A DNA stretch of 64,000 nt from Ophiura sarsii (GCA_035610835.1 CM069442.1:36558452-36622451), one strand, 5' to 3'; numbered from the stretch's first letter, positions 1 through 13,112 are shown. Numbers and translations: made by a program. The notes: generated by a model not told the origin, from the letters alone.

Positions 1-179
1 GATCAAATTTGGTGTAGGGGGTGACGAATTAGGCTGCGCAGTGCCAGAGATTGAACCCGGGTCGCCCGCGTTGAAGTTTGGTGCCTACTTGATGGTGCCT
101 ACTTGATCTCGCCACAAGGTCAGCTTCGAAAATCTTAAGATTTCCTTTTCCATATTATAGCCTTCTGATCGTGCCACAA

Positions 180-383
180 GGAGTGTTCATAAATACTTTG
201 GTGGGGGGTGGGGGGGGGGGGGGGGTGGAGTGGAAAAAATGAGGGGGGGATCAACAACAAAAAAAGGTCCTTAAAAGGGGATCAAGAAGAAGAAAAACCC
301 AATTTTGGAGGGATAAAAAAAATGATGTCCATGGCTCAATTTGTTCCAACCCCCACCCCACCAAAGTATTTATGAACACTCCC
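180..383. repeat. Foldback element with poly-G core
   Basis: The ends are inverted copies: ggagtgttcataaatacttt at the left and aaagtatttatgaacactcc at the right, each followed inward by a G-rich or C-rich tract. The interior is a G run plus a purine-rich segment. A related left end occurs at 7117. It is a non-autonomous DNA-type element of unknown family. Confidence 0.7.
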
Positions 384-410
384 TAACCTTCCTCATCACT
401 ACAAAACACT

Positions 411-640
411 ACACTACTAGGTGCTGGTAGCACCTGCTTCCCCAGTCTATCTTGTGGCGTGCTCATCAGACAGGTTATCATATTGCACAAAAAATCACAA
501 GATTTTCGAGCGGACCCCATGGCGAGATAAGGTAGGTGCTGGACTTCCACGCGGGCGACCCAGATTCGATCCCTGCTACCGGCGCAATCCTGATTTCCCC
601 AAAAACACGCCCGGGGAGTTAGGATTACATCTTTTTTCGT
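411..640 (+). mobile_element. tRNA-derived SINE (family A)
   Basis: It starts with ctactaggtgctggtag and has a pol III B-box-like segment, agattcgatccc, near 562-573. Related copies occur at 22773 and 46876, sharing the leader ctactaNNtg.tggtag and the block cagac.ggctatca. The open frame at 421-732 is incidental to this SINE. Confidence 0.6.
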
Positions 641-867
641 GTTCCATTAAAGGACCACCAGATTCACAATCACAAACCCTGCAAAGAATGGTTACTTTCA
701 TTTTTGCTGAGCTTGATATTTTTTTTATTTGAACACTCTATAAGTCTTTGATTTAGTAAATTTTCACAGATTTGCAACATTTTCAACACAAAATATCCTG
801 CATAATTCCTTACGCATTGTGATGATGCCAGACTTCACTCTAATCATGTTATGCTTGCCCTTGAATT

Positions 868-1075
868 ACTGTTAAAGTAGAAATGTTCACGCTACATGTT
901 TGTGCTTTTTGTCCTCAAATCAGCTATCACGAAAATAATAACACACAAATGTATTTCTTTTGCGTATAGGTATATGTGATGAAGCTACAAATCACGAATT
1001 TAAAAACACACAAAACAGTTTCAAACTGGTGAAGTGTGAATAATAATTCGCACGAAGAATACCACTTTTACAGTA
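868..1075. mobile_element. 'ttcgcg' MITE copy 1
   Basis: This palindromic element begins actgttaaagtagaaatgtt and ends ccacttttacagta. It contains the block tgatgaagctacaaatcacg. The same family recurs at 14730, 17264 and 51753. No coding capacity is seen. Confidence 0.65.
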
Positions 1076-1677
1076 TATAATTCAAACACATACTAACAAA
1101 ACAAAAACAAAAAGTCTACAGTATATTGCAAATTACGATTTCTAATGCCCTAGACAGGAAGGGCTTTGAATAATTTTCTTTATTGCTTTATGTCTGATTA
1201 TCTCTACTTCAAGGCCCTCTGTATTGATTAAGTTAGATCACATAATTTGAATTTTGAGACAATTTGATTTTTGAATTAGGCATATTTCTCAAGGGTAAGG
1301 ATTGAAAATGCATTCAATTGCTTGTAAATTTGACCAAATCCTCTACTTACATAATTTTGCACAAATACACCCAATATTTGTTATTATTATTTATATGGGC
1401 CTCCCAAACGGTACAATAAAAGTGCATATTGAAAATTGTGCATCAAAAGTTCCCGGATGCAAACAATATTTTTTTAAATTGTGTGGCGCAAAAGATGCGC
1501 GTATGAATGTTTGCGCAGATGATGCGCACTAGTATATTTTTGAGATCAGTGTTTCAATTTCGCTGAGATTATGGATAGTTCAGGCTAATTTATTATGATT
1601 TATTATTTATCAAAACCAGTCTGTTATAAATAATAATAATGAAAGTCTATTGATGTGGCTTATTTTCGTGTGATACA

Positions 1678-1985
1678 AGGGTATGCGTGGTCCAACGGAT
1701 ACACTCTCGCTTCACAATACAAAGGTTGTGGGTTCGAGCCCCGATGCTGCCAGCGTGTTGTGTCCTTGGGCAAGGCACTTTACCGCACTTGGGACGCTTC
1801 ACCCAGGTGTATAATTGGGTACCGGCATTAATTCATGTTGGGAAGTAAAACAGACTCGCTGTGCGGGAGGAGTGGCGAACCCCCCACAGCCCCCCCCCCC
1901 CCCAAAAAAAAATGTCATGGGGGAGTCTGGCCCAAACGCTAATGAAAAAGAGATGGGCCTTTACTTTACTTTACTTTACAAGAAA
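1678..1985 (+). mobile_element. tRNA-derived SINE with conserved metazoan body
   Basis: The head has a box A-like gcgtggtccaacgg and a clear box B, gggttcgagcc, at about 1730-1740, spaced as in a tRNA. The body carries tgtccttgggcaaggcactt and cacccaggtgtataattggg, a block shared by SINEs of many marine animals and possibly the Nin-type core (name from memory). The tail is a tttac microsatellite. It is split only by a C/A run. Confidence 0.8.
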
Positions 1986-2139
1986 GAATAAAATGTACTT
2001 GATATTAAAATATTGCAAATATTTTCCTAGCTTGTGCAATATATTCTTGTATCACCCTCAAAGCCATCTAATATTATATAAATATTACTTTACGTCTGAC
2101 TATCTCTATTCCAAGGCCCTTTTGTCATGGTTAAGTTAA

Positions 2140-4527
2140 AGGACATAATTTGAATTTTGGCTTAATTTGAATGAGGCATATTCTCAAGGGTAAGGATGGC
2201 TACCAAATCTTCTACTTGCATTTTTTTGCACGCATACACCCAATAATTTCTAAATTTATCTTTGCGCCTGAATATCTCTAAACCGCACAATTTCTTGGGA
2301 ACTTCACCGCCAATTCCTTGTAATCTATAATTATGTCTATAATCTTCAATGAAGTCTATAATCTTCAATGAAGTCTATACCTAAGCAGACGACAAAAGTC
2401 ACTGATATTCCACAAAATAGATAAGGCAACATACCCAACCAATACCAGACCAATCCATTTTTTCAGAATTTGAGAATTTGTTTTATACACATGTTTTCAA
2501 ACATTTGCTTTGTATTGAATTTTTTGATATAAATGTTTGATTTGTAAAGATTTTTTTTAGATTTTAGATTTTTGAATTGTTTTTGACATTTTTTAAAATT
2601 CTTGAAAAATTGAAATTAAAAATAACAACAAAAACCACCTTATCGACAGGCCCTACCTCTAGGAGGTCTATTTGCCTGTAGAATAGCAGGTATTTTTTCA
2701 TCCCCTTATGTATTTTTTGGCAAGTTTTAACAGTAGAATCTGATTTGCAGTTAAATTCTCTACAACAATTTCCAATTTTCTTTTTGTGTGGATTTTATAT
2801 CAATGACATTGCCAAAACAAGCAATAATTTTAGTGCCAGTAACATTAAGCCAATGAATGTACTCTAGCATCATATTTACTAAAATCACAGACAAACTATT
2901 CTCATATTCAGGCGCATAAAAAGAAACATTAATAGAACAACTTCTATGCATAAATAAACGGGTACCGCATATTCAGTACCCTTAGGTTCTCAGCTTAATT
3001 TTGATATTATAATTCATGCATTATTCATGGGTTTCTTCTAAATAAGTCATACTGAGATCTATTTTCCCCCACAGCTATTTTAACAACCCAGCATAACACA
3101 TGTATTTGGTATATCTCAATGAATGGTGTGGGTATTTATATATTCTCTTTCCAAATTTATTTTTAAATCACCTGATTTTTACCCAGGGAGGGAAATAAAA
3201 AATATCACCATATATGGTAATAGATGGGATAATTTTGAAAAACCATGGCAACAGAAGAATTATTTCCAGAGTGGTGGCACAATGCATTACATTGTTGTAC
3301 TCTGGTATTGCCAAACATGTTGATTACCAGCAATAAGAAGTCCAGTGTTGCTGAAAAAGTGGCACATTTATTATCAAATTGAACACTGATTTATAATAAG
3401 TGGGGAAATATGTAGCACAAGTAAACTATAATGTTGAAACAGTGTGAAATAAAAAAATATACAGCCAATCACATGTCTTTTGGCAAAAATGAGTGCTTCA
3501 TAGATACATCATACCATTTTCCTTTGTGTACCTCAGGAAACTCTCCCACATTTGTATTCACATAAAATGGCTCCTTGTGACAGAGATGGTTTAAATTGCA
3601 TTTTGGTCTATTCTTGCAGAATGTCCTTATTTTTTTGAAAATCGGAATAAATGTGATAAAATGCCGATATTAAAAGCAATGTGGGCGGATTAGTATGACA
3701 AGCTAACAGCATTATTTGGAGAGCATAAAGAGCAAAGGCTATATAACGCTAATGAATTGAAGGCGTAGCTTTGTCATTTTTGCAAGTGTGCCCTTAATGA
3801 AAATGTCAACCCGGTAATTTCTTTTAATTTAGAGCTATCCTTTCAATGCTATAATAATAAACAAAAATAAAATAAAAGGTTTCTTTTGCTACATAATATG
3901 TGAAACTACAATACATTTTAACAACAGTAGTACATTGTAAAACACATTGTCATGTGGTCTCTTTATTACATAGTGCGATAATTAGTTTTACACCTAACTT
4001 GTAGAAAAGTTAAACTATAACCCTAACCCAGATGTGTGGTTTGTAGGGAATAAAGATAGGAGGGGAAAACGTGGGACAAATAATGACAGGTAACCATGGC
4101 GGGTGTCCAGGTGATCGTGCATCCCACTATAAGGGTTAGCACTCAAAAAATAATTTTGCTGCACTTCCGTTGGATTTGGCATGGTTAGGGTTAATGAAAA
4201 AAGATGCGCAACAGTTTATCACACCTTTCTTACAGTAATGCCAACTGAACTTTGTCCCAAACCATGGCACAAGTGCCCTCAGGCCGTGGTCCACAACACA
4301 CACCACTGCCCACAACAACAAAATAGCCAAATTTTCGTTGAGTCAATAGAAAATAAATTGGTAGCCAAACTTTATACAGGCCGCAGCACATGTTTTTGGT
4401 AGGTAACAGGGGTTAAAAATAAATTTTGACGGTTATTTCTGATTTTTGTTGTTGTCATTTTGAAGGGGGGAAGTAGGGGACTGACTGACCGACACAACCT
4501 GAGAGATCCGTTCACCCATAGAACAGG
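2140..4527. other. No recognised gene; AT-rich intron or flank
   Basis: I see no splice-linked coding segment here. It holds a two-unit 19-bp duplication (tctataatcttcaatgaag) near 2337-2375 and fragments of the 'ttctacgggcc' foldback family near 2640-2700 and 4470-4525. Confidence 0.5.
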
Positions 4528-4529
4528 AT

Positions 4530-4561
<32 letters not shown>

Positions 4562-4577
4562 GGGGGGGGGGGGGGGG
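4528..4577. repeat. Poly-G tract
   Basis: This is about 49 bases that are nearly all G with one T interruption, directly after a 'cccatagaacagg' foldback end. It is likely polymorphic in length and prone to sequencing error. Confidence 0.9.
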
Positions 4578-5659
4578 TTGCCTCATAAGTAAAGACTTTC
4601 TGTATTCATTATTTTTTAATCATTGGAATAAATATTTGTACAGGCGTATTTGCCTTCTCGTTAATTGCATTAGTTGGTGTACTTTCAGAAAGAATTTATC
4701 AAAACTTTAAAGGAAGTTGAGAGTTAATATGTGAACAAACCCAGGAAATTATAGCTGTACTTCACGGAAGTCTGTTTCTGCCTGAATGCCCAATAATGCA
4801 CAGAACATACACATTTGAAATCTTTATTAAAATGGAGGTTGGAGGAGTGAAGTAATTGTGCAGTGCTTATGATATAAAATGATGTTAACTTCACAGGCCG
4901 AGCACTAGCAGATTTTGACAGTGGTCACTGTGTGAACTGGAGGTTTTTGGCATTCTTTGGTTCAATTTTGTCGTCAAGGTGTATGGCGCACAGCGTCTCA
5001 TTTTGATGGCGCGCACAGCGTCTCATTTTGATGGCGCGTATCTGTTGTGTTGCTGAATATATGCAATTCATCACAGCCCCAATCATAACACATGGCAAAA
5101 GCAGCGCAGTTTCATGCGCAAGGGTTTGCGTTGCCTTTTTAATTAGTGTGATATGTCACAATAACAAATCGCATCAGATTTTGGATTTGGGGGCCAGTGC
5201 AACTTCTAGAGTTTAGTATTCTTTGGTTAATTTAATACATTCATATCCTGGGAAAAACACAGTCCCCCTCCTCTCCACACACACAATCGTTTAATTACCT
5301 GCAAACATTGACATAATTTAGACAAATCTAAATGATGACGGGGTGTTCCAACTTCTACACACCAAGGACATTTCAATAAAAAAAATTGTTGTGTTGCCCT
5401 CAAGTGCTAAAAATTTTAAATTGTGTCGGTCGGTCAGAATTTCTTTTTCTTTTTTTGGCTGAAAAATATATGGTTTATGTCAAGACAAAATTGGTATAGG
5501 CCCATATGTCAATTTAACTAATTGAGTCGCCGAAGGCTGACTATATAGTTTCGTTTTGTCATTTTTAGAGTAGTTGCTCCAGCCAATTTTGGTAGCCCAA
5601 TGACGCGCAATGCAGCAACGCTAAATTTTACATAGAAGTTGCACGGTAAGAGCTTTCTA

Positions 5660-6330
5660 ATCGGTTTCCAAAATCACCAAAACGTCTGCGTGGCCCAAAA
5701 TATGGATTTTGCAACGCTTGTTGGAAAAATGAATGCAATAGATAGGTAGAATAGAGATAGCGAAGTTTCCTGAAGTTTGGACGAAATTTAAATCAGCCAG
5801 GAAAGTAGTGTAATCGATGGTTCAATTGTGATTTTATACGATGTTTTTGAGGGGAAATTGCGCGACGAGCCATTTTGTTTCTATTTCCATAGACAACCCA
5901 CCCCGACCCCGACGTCGCGGCATGGCGCAAAATATGGAATTAGCCGTGCTTGTTAGAATAGAAAATGATATATTTAGATAGAATAGGGTTGTCTAAAGGG
6001 TACCGTGGTTTGGTCGAGATTCAATTCGTCCATGAAAGTGGTGTAATCGATGGTTCAATTGTGAATTTGTAGCATGTTTTTGAGGAGAAACTGCGTGACG
6101 AACCATTTTGTTTCTATTTCTGAACACACCAAAACGTATGCGTGGCCCAAAATATGGAGTTTTAAGTACTTGTTAGAATGAAAAATGCCATAGATAGGTG
6201 ATATATGATTATATAAGTATCCCGTTCTTTGGACGAAATTTAAATCATTCGGGAAAGTAGTGTAATCGATGGTTCAATGGACTCTAATTGTGGATTGTTA
6301 GCGTGTTTTGTGAATAAAATGGCGTGTTGG
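5660..6330. repeat. Three tandem copies of a ~225-bp unit
   Basis: The landmark aaaatatgg following a ggc.caa block occurs at about 5697, 5929 and 6149, giving periods near 232 and 220. Each unit also has gtgtaatcgatggttcaat and, in two of them, the block ccattttgtttctatttc. No open reading frame spans it. It may be an untranslated part of a mobile element. Confidence 0.85.
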
Positions 6331-7131
6331 GCAGCTCCGGTTGGTAAATTGGAAAGAGTGCAACAGTCCGCGCTGCTGCCCACTGTGTGCGTGGTCCGCT
6401 GCAAAGCTCTTAGTCTCTTACACCGAAGCTGAGTAAGTTAGGTATTAGGCCCGATACAGCGTGTGTTTGCGTTAAGTTCATCATGCTTGTGACATGACGA
6501 TACCTGAAATAATGGGTGCAAATTGGCCACTTGAGATTGCTTGACAATCCATTGTTGAATCACCGTTGAATCCCATATATGGTGGATTTGACCACCTAGG
6601 TACGTGTATAGGTCAATGAACCTGCTATTGATTATTATAGTGAACTATGTTTGAGTTTGGTGTTAGAGATAAGACATGGAATTGCAAGTTGTTGTCAGAT
6701 TCTTTTCTGTATTTGTATTCAAGTTTGATTTAACCTTTTGATTTAAGAGTGCATTGATTCCTGGATAATTAGGACACTATCAAGCCAAATTGATCCCAAT
6801 TTTGAGATTACAGTGCTCACTGTCACCGATGTTTTATGGGTGTTTTATTATGAATTTGGAATAACTTTATATTTTGATTGTGTTGAAATGAAAGGTAGAT
6901 CTAAATTATTGAAATGAAGACAACTTCTCCAAAGGTTGTTTATGACATCACGTGGAATGATCCAAATATCATTAAGTCCAAGTAAGTAAATAAAGCAGTT
7001 TTAATGGTCCCCTCCGGGCACCATTTTCAGGACTTCTATAATTTTCTTTTTTTCCCTTAATTGTTGCCATAACATTTTATGATTAAAATATTTAAAAGGC
7101 TGACATCTTGGTAAGGGAGCGTTCATAAATA

Positions 7132-7340
7132 CTCTGGTGGGCGGGGGGGGGGGGGGGGGGGGGGGGGGGCAAGTGTTGATACTCTGCAAAGGGGGGGGGT
7201 CACAAACGTTTTTGAAAACCCCAACAGAGGGGGGGGGGGGGGGGGGGGGCAAGTGTTGATACTCTGCAAAGGGGGGGGGGGGGGGTCACAAACGTTTTTG
7301 AAAACCCCAACAGAGGGGAGGGGGGGGGGGGGTCAAAAAA
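7132..7340. repeat. 80-bp tandem duplication with poly-G tracts
   Basis: The segment caagtgttgatactctgcaa recurs exactly 80 bp apart (7170 and 7250), each followed by a G run and tcacaaacgtttttgaaaac. The left flank, gggagcgttcataaatactc, resembles the foldback end at 180. Frames in this region are low complexity and not genes. Confidence 0.9.
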
Positions 7341-7439
7341 GTGTATTAGTTTCCAAAATCTTTACCAATATGCAAATTCATGTCAATAGCAAAAACATAT
7401 TTAAAAAAGCCAGGATAAAGCAAAGCAAAGCATAAAGGG

Positions 7440-9620
7440 GGGAGGTACACATAAACTCTATGGGGAAAAAGTGTGTGCCAAGCGGTGCCTTTCCTTGAAT
7501 CAACCTCTGTATGAGCTACAAACATGATTTTGGTCTCTTCTTAAGTTATTTAATAGTCTTTATTATGTCTGTGTTTTAACAGACTTGTCAACCTTATGTA
7601 ACAACTATTCATTATGGGTGGATAAGTCGCATGATCGGCTTTTCCCCTATTCGCTACACAGTAAACGCAAATATTAACCCCAATTTATATAAATTACTCT
7701 AACGGAATTTTTTTTAACCTTTGATAGCAAAAGTATAGGGTCTATACATTTTTGGAAAGCTCTCAACATTGGCAATTCAAAAATGCAGTTTAAATCAGTG
7801 TAGGGGGCATAGTGAATTCAATATAACGTAAACTCTAAAAAAATATTTAAACTTGTTGGGGCACTTTCATTAGCCTGTAGCCTATGTTATTTAACCAATA
7901 TAGACAGTAACCCATGGCAATCCTAGAGGTGCTTGTTAGTAATTTCATGAGGAATTCAAAAATGCAAAGAACATTATGTCATGGGTAGGTAAAGAATGAC
8001 ATGGATCTCAAATAAATATAAGATTTAAAAAAAAAAATCAAACATTGTGAATCATTTTACCAACAGCAATTGCGTTTAGGTAAACATTATGTCCAAGTTA
8101 GACAGGTGTTTAGCTTCAAACCGTGTTTTTATTTGATTAATAACTACGTACAAAAATACAGGCCATCGATGCCAAACCTTCAGTATATTTTCAATCATGA
8201 GCATCACTAATGATTAACGCCTATTTATACTATCATGGATCGGACTATCAACTACTGAAGATACACGGCCCGATGTGATCGCGTACGGGATGGGGATTTC
8301 ACTCATAGAAGTGCAAATAAAAATTCCATTAAAATGGAAAGTTGGCGGTCAAAAGGAAATTGCGATATAAGGCAAATAGAAAGAGCAAAAATAGCAACAT
8401 TTGTAAATACGGCTTTTAGTTGCTAAAATTATGTGGCAGAAGCAGCAAGCGCATAGATGATAATTGTGCAAGATTCTTGCATGGCATTACTAGAAAGCAA
8501 TATAAATTACAGCCATAGTTTAGTGATATACACGGTTTTAACATTCAATTTAAGTTTTAAATATATGTCATATGTATTCAATTTATTTGATCAATACATA
8601 AATAAATGTAGAAATAAATAAATGAGTAAATTTTTTTTTTAAATACTTTTAAATAAATAGTTGAATAATTTTGTTAATAAATAATAATATAAATCGAAAA
8701 TTAAATTTTAAATCGAAAATAAATGAATCAATAAACTAATGAATCAATACATAAATACACGCATATTAAAAATTAAAATTTTAAAAATTACTTATAAAAT
8801 AAAGAAATTAAAACAAATAAACATGAGAAAACTTTAATAAATAAAAAATGATTAAATAAATAAATTAATAATTATGTAGATAATTAATTATATAAAAAGT
8901 AAGTAAGTAAATAGAAATATAGAAATGAATACATTTTACATTCAATTTAAGTTTTAAATATGTCATATATATATATTCAATTAATTTGATTAGAATTATA
9001 TGCAATTTAATATGGCCAATATTCTTTAGTAAAACTATGGTTGAAGTAGAATTTATTTGTTTATTATATAAAAAATTCCATTGAAATGGAATGGGGGCGA
9101 TCCAAGAGAAAGAATCATGTTTTGTAACCATTTTCTGAAGCATCTGTTCATTCTGTTGCATACCAAAATACCAGGGATATGGTGTATGTATCTTTCAAAC
9201 AAAAAAACACACCCCAAATCAAAACACAACAGTCTAAAAATAGTACAGGTACCTGCAGGAAACCAATAAAGTTGATGTGTGTGCATGGAGAGGGGTACCA
9301 TCTGAAGAACAATCTAGGTATATATGACATCCACAACTCATTAAACAACCCCAGGACAGTTGGGAGATTTCTCTTTAGTCAAACAAGATAAGCTATGTCT
9401 CTCTGTTGGGAGTCTAATAACATCTCTCTGATTGAATCATCAAGGCTAAACAAATATAGCTTTGACTCCATCACAGACTGCAGGACTGTTAAAATAAACT
9501 GCATAGGTACATGTAATTTACTACAAAATAATTTAGACAATTTTCCATATACTAAAAACAAAATGGCAGCCTCCATGTATATGTAGAAAGACCTAAATGT
9601 GCAAGAATATGCAATCCTAT
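7440..9620. other. Gene-free; AT-rich low complexity
   Basis: Between about 8570 and 9010 the sequence is dominated by aataaat-type simple sequence and two copies of acattcaatttaagttttaaatat (near 8541 and 8938). No conserved protein segment is visible. The overlapping frames at 8865-9586 are antisense shadows of each other. Confidence 0.5.
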
Positions 9621-9627
9621 GCTATAA

Positions 9628-9652
9628 GGTTGGCGGGCTTGGCCCGCCAACC
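9628..9652. repeat. GC-rich perfect hairpin
   Basis: An 11-bp stem, ggttggcgggc, with a 3-base loop (ttg) and its exact complement, lies in otherwise AT-rich DNA just left of a TTAA-type MITE. Confidence 0.85.
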
Positions 9653-9667
9653 AAAAAGATGTTTAAA

Positions 9668-9933
9668 TAACACTTACCTGCTTACCACGCGGCAATTAGT
9701 TTTACCATATTATTATACACTAAACATATTTTTGAGAAACCTTTCCCAACTTTTAAAGTTGATCTTAAGAATTACTGAACCAATACTAGGCAAGTGTGTA
9801 CGTATTTGAATGCACTTCTCATAATGATTCCAAATATGGTGACGGCATTAAATTAAATAATCTTGACATTTTTTAAACATTTTGTGAAGTTTAAGAACTG
9901 TCGTCTGCAGACGACTTCCACGTGGAAAGTGTT
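9668..9933. mobile_element. TTAA-flanked MITE family, copy 1
   Basis: This copy has the family body (gaaacctttcccaactttta, ccaatactaggcaa, tgattccaaatatggt, cgtctgcagacg) and the right end ccacgtggaaagtgtt. The left terminus is disturbed by a short insertion before ccacgcggc. Consensus termini are TTAA-cactttccacgcggc and its complement. Confidence 0.85.
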
Positions 9934-10238
9934 CAGATTATTTGAAATAAACAACGTTATTTCTCGTCTGTTGTTCTGTCGTTGGTTACCTTCAATGATT
10001 TATTTATGATTCTTTATTTTAAATCAATTAAAAGGGTATGAAATGTTCGTTACACACTATAATTGCGCAAATATGTTTTCTTTGTGTAGTCCTGATCCTA
10101 CTTATATGTTTTTCTTTGTAATCAGGTCGATAATATATTTTTATGAGAAGAATCATCCAAAAAAATCCTTTTGACTGAATAGAAAAATATATTCTGACCT
10201 TCAGTGGAAATCGGAACAAAATCTAGGTTCGAACACAG

Positions 10239-10365
10239 AAAGAAAAAAGTGAGTCATCATCGTAAAATGAGTCGCTACATGGACAAAATGACTCATTTTG
10301 AGCCATAGTGTGTCACTACACGGACAAAATGACTCATTTTTCGATGATGACTCACTTTTTTCTTT
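10239..10365. repeat. Foldback with four AP-1-like sites
   Basis: Inverted arms of about 35 bp (aaagaaaaaagtgagtcatc at the left and gatgactcacttttttcttt at the right) flank a spacer containing aaaatgactcatttt. TGAGTCA/TGACTCA heptamers fall at 10250, 10289, 10330 and 10348. This matches the AP-1 (Jun/Fos) consensus, but the symmetry could equally be that of a small transposon. Confidence 0.75.
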
Positions 10366-11940
10366 AAGGTAGGGAACTTATCATACACAAGATACATTGA
10401 GTGATCTGTGAAACTACTCCCAATGATATCGGGCCCTGTGCCTTGAATTGAAGAAGTCTTGTAAAACATAAAACGGTTCAAAATTATCTAACCATTAAAT
10501 TCATGGCAATTATATTGTAAAACAATCAAACGTGTAACATGCTTTATTCCAATTGAATGCTGATTTTGCGAATTTAAATGCCAATTTGTGTAAAGGACAA
10601 TTTGATTTAGCTCGAAGTCACAATATCAAGTCCACTATACTTCCAAATAGATTGATGCTTTTACTAAATCGGCCCCGCATTCGTAAACATGGCAGCGTAT
10701 AGGCCCTAAACAGATTTGAATCTGCAATAAATTTAATTGATTTTGCATGTATCAATTTGAATTCTTTTAAATGAAATTGACTGCTTGTTTTGCGAAAAAG
10801 ATTATAACACGTCGATAGCAAGATGCTAAGATTTCTCGCGAAATTGAATACTCATATACAAATTGAACTTAACAAAGTGCGAAATTCGCCGGGAAAACCT
10901 ATATTAAAGGCTTATTATATGATCTTTTCCTGGGAGCTCCCTCTATTCATGATTCCCTAACCTCACAACTAACTTGCCAACGCTCACCACCAGGACAGCA
11001 ATTTTAAACACCATCACATATTCCAGGAATGTTAGGGTATTATTAGCAATTGTGTATCCATATACGTAATGCTAACCTTGAGCTACTTCTTCGTCAATAC
11101 CACTTGGAATGCCTTAATTATTGCATAGTCCTTTTCATTCTTTGCTTGTGTAAATAGCACTCTTACAACATAATTTTCCCCCATTTGCTAATAGCACCGT
11201 GCAGACAACAAACAACTACACTAAAGCTATTCCAATAAAAGACAACATATGCAACTTTGAATAGAGTGGAACAGCTAGCAGATCTGATATATTTCACTTT
11301 TAGTCAGACTAATTTCGAAGATATAGAATACCTTGGACATCTGCCAACAGGGGTCTTTCAATCAAACAGGCAAAGATGGTAATAGTGAGGACATGATCTT
11401 TATAAACCCATCTTTATTACCGCCGCTTCTTTTTGACTAACCCTGTATAATGATAAAATACAAGGGAATCAATAAATTCAACCTCTACACCCCAAAAACA
11501 TACTCCACTTCTTTCAATGGCAATTGAAATCTGTCTAACCTATTTTTTACTACTAAATTATTAAATGACTTTGCCGATGCGGGTTACATAACAATATGCA
11601 AGATTATATTAGGCAACTGTTTCCCACCATGTTTCACTAAACATAATCACAATACTCAGCAAATGAATGTAATTATTCACATCAATAATGGTTTCTTAGG
11701 ACGGTGGTAATAGATCAGTCACACTTACCTCCTACAGACAATGTCGTCTAGACCTAGACATCCCTTCATTTACAAATGGCTACTTTAACAAACCTCTACA
11801 ACCTATTCACCTTACGTATCTCTCTGAACTTCAACAACCACTAACAGCAACTATATCGGCGACTCATGGTTCCGGTTGGATCCAAAACATGCCTACACAT
11901 ATCCAAACTATAATCAATGCCAACCACCATAATCACCAAA

Positions 11941-12192
11941 TAGGAAAACCGCCCCATAGGAAAACCGCCCCATAGGAGAACCGCCACAAACGAAAACCGC
12001 CACATACGAAAACCGCCACATACGAAAACCGCCACATACGAAAACCGCCACATACGAAAACCGCCACATACGAAAACCGCCACATACGAAAACCGCCACA
12101 TACGAAAACCGCCACATACGAAAACCGCCACATACGAAAACCGCCACATACGAAAACCGCCACATACGAAAACTGCTACACCCGAGAACCGC
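11941..12192. repeat. 16-bp minisatellite
   Basis: About 15-16 copies of ccgccacatacgaaaa are present, with variant units (ccgccccataggaaaa) at the left edge and decayed units at the right. Long minus-strand frames of the type FVCGGFRMWRFSYVAV are a by-product: a 16-bp unit translates with a 48-nt (16-residue) period in all frames. Confidence 0.95.
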
Positions 12193-12194
12193 TC

Positions 12195-12360
12195 TAGTGT
12201 TTCTAATGTGATAATAGTCTATAAACATTTAGTGAAGCTAACTTATTCATTTCAAGCAAGATATAGTAGCATTTTGACACTTTAAGAACAAATTTAAAAT
12301 CAAAACCGACCCTAATTTTTACAATTTTAGGGTCGATCCCTGAGGGCAACACAACTATTT
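12195..12360. repeat. Dispersed repeat 'tgtgataatagt...gcaacacaac', copy 1
   Basis: It shares the blocks tgtgataatagt, cttattcattt and gagggcaacacaac with a copy at 24515-24675, and in part with 5385-5440 in the other orientation. It has an internal inverted pair (cgaccctaattttt / ttttagggtcg). Function and family are unknown. Confidence 0.6.
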
Positions 12361-13112
12361 TTTGTTCTTGGCCTCACTGGAGTCGGTGAAATGTGAATTT
12401 TAAAGCTATGTGCACGGTCTTTTGAAACTAACTTTTGTTTTGCCTAATAGACAACAAGTGGAAACTTTACTATCCAATCAAGGAATTACATAGTGCATGC
12501 TGATTGAGGATTTAATTGATATACATAGCATTTCAAACTCTTTGCAATATTTTGCACATATCAGTCAACTACAAATGTCCAGAGTGGTGCACCCAAGGTT
12601 TTATAGCAACAATCGCATAGGCACCCTTGTTGACATATTTAATATAGTGAATTTCCCGAGGGAGGTGGATTCACAAAGTTAACTACCTGCGACACTGACA
12701 ATTCTGCATTAAAAGTAACAGTAAAATGTCCAAATTACTGTAAAATTGCTTTTATTTTCTTTGTTTTTCCATGCCTGAATCCATCAGAATCTCAAAATGA
12801 ATTATGCCGACAACTGCACAAATGTGAAGTGCTGAGCATTCCACCCTTCACTGGAAGCACACTGTCATTCACTATTACTGCATTGAACAAAACATTCTAT
12901 TACTTGTTTTAATTTTTAGAAGTCTAAAGCTTATCTGGTTTTTCATATTTGCAACTTTAGTTTCATTTATTTTATAAGATCTTCAATATCATTGTCTGTT
13001 CACACTGATAGCAAGTAACAACGGCAATGTATAATACAGAGAAAAAAACCACAAACAAATTCACTGATGTGCTTCTAAAAAAGCTACTGAAATTTTAAAT
13101 GTGAATACTTAC

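Noticed and set aside
1684..1755. Functional tRNA gene
   Set aside because: The A and B boxes are present, but the acceptor stem does not close and the sequence continues into a SINE body.
11941..12192. CRISPR-like array
   Set aside because: Units are contiguous with no unique spacers, and the genome is animal; it is a minisatellite.
11841..12228. Overlapping 76-104 codon minus-strand frames
   Set aside because: They are translations of the 16-bp minisatellite; no codon bias or family match.
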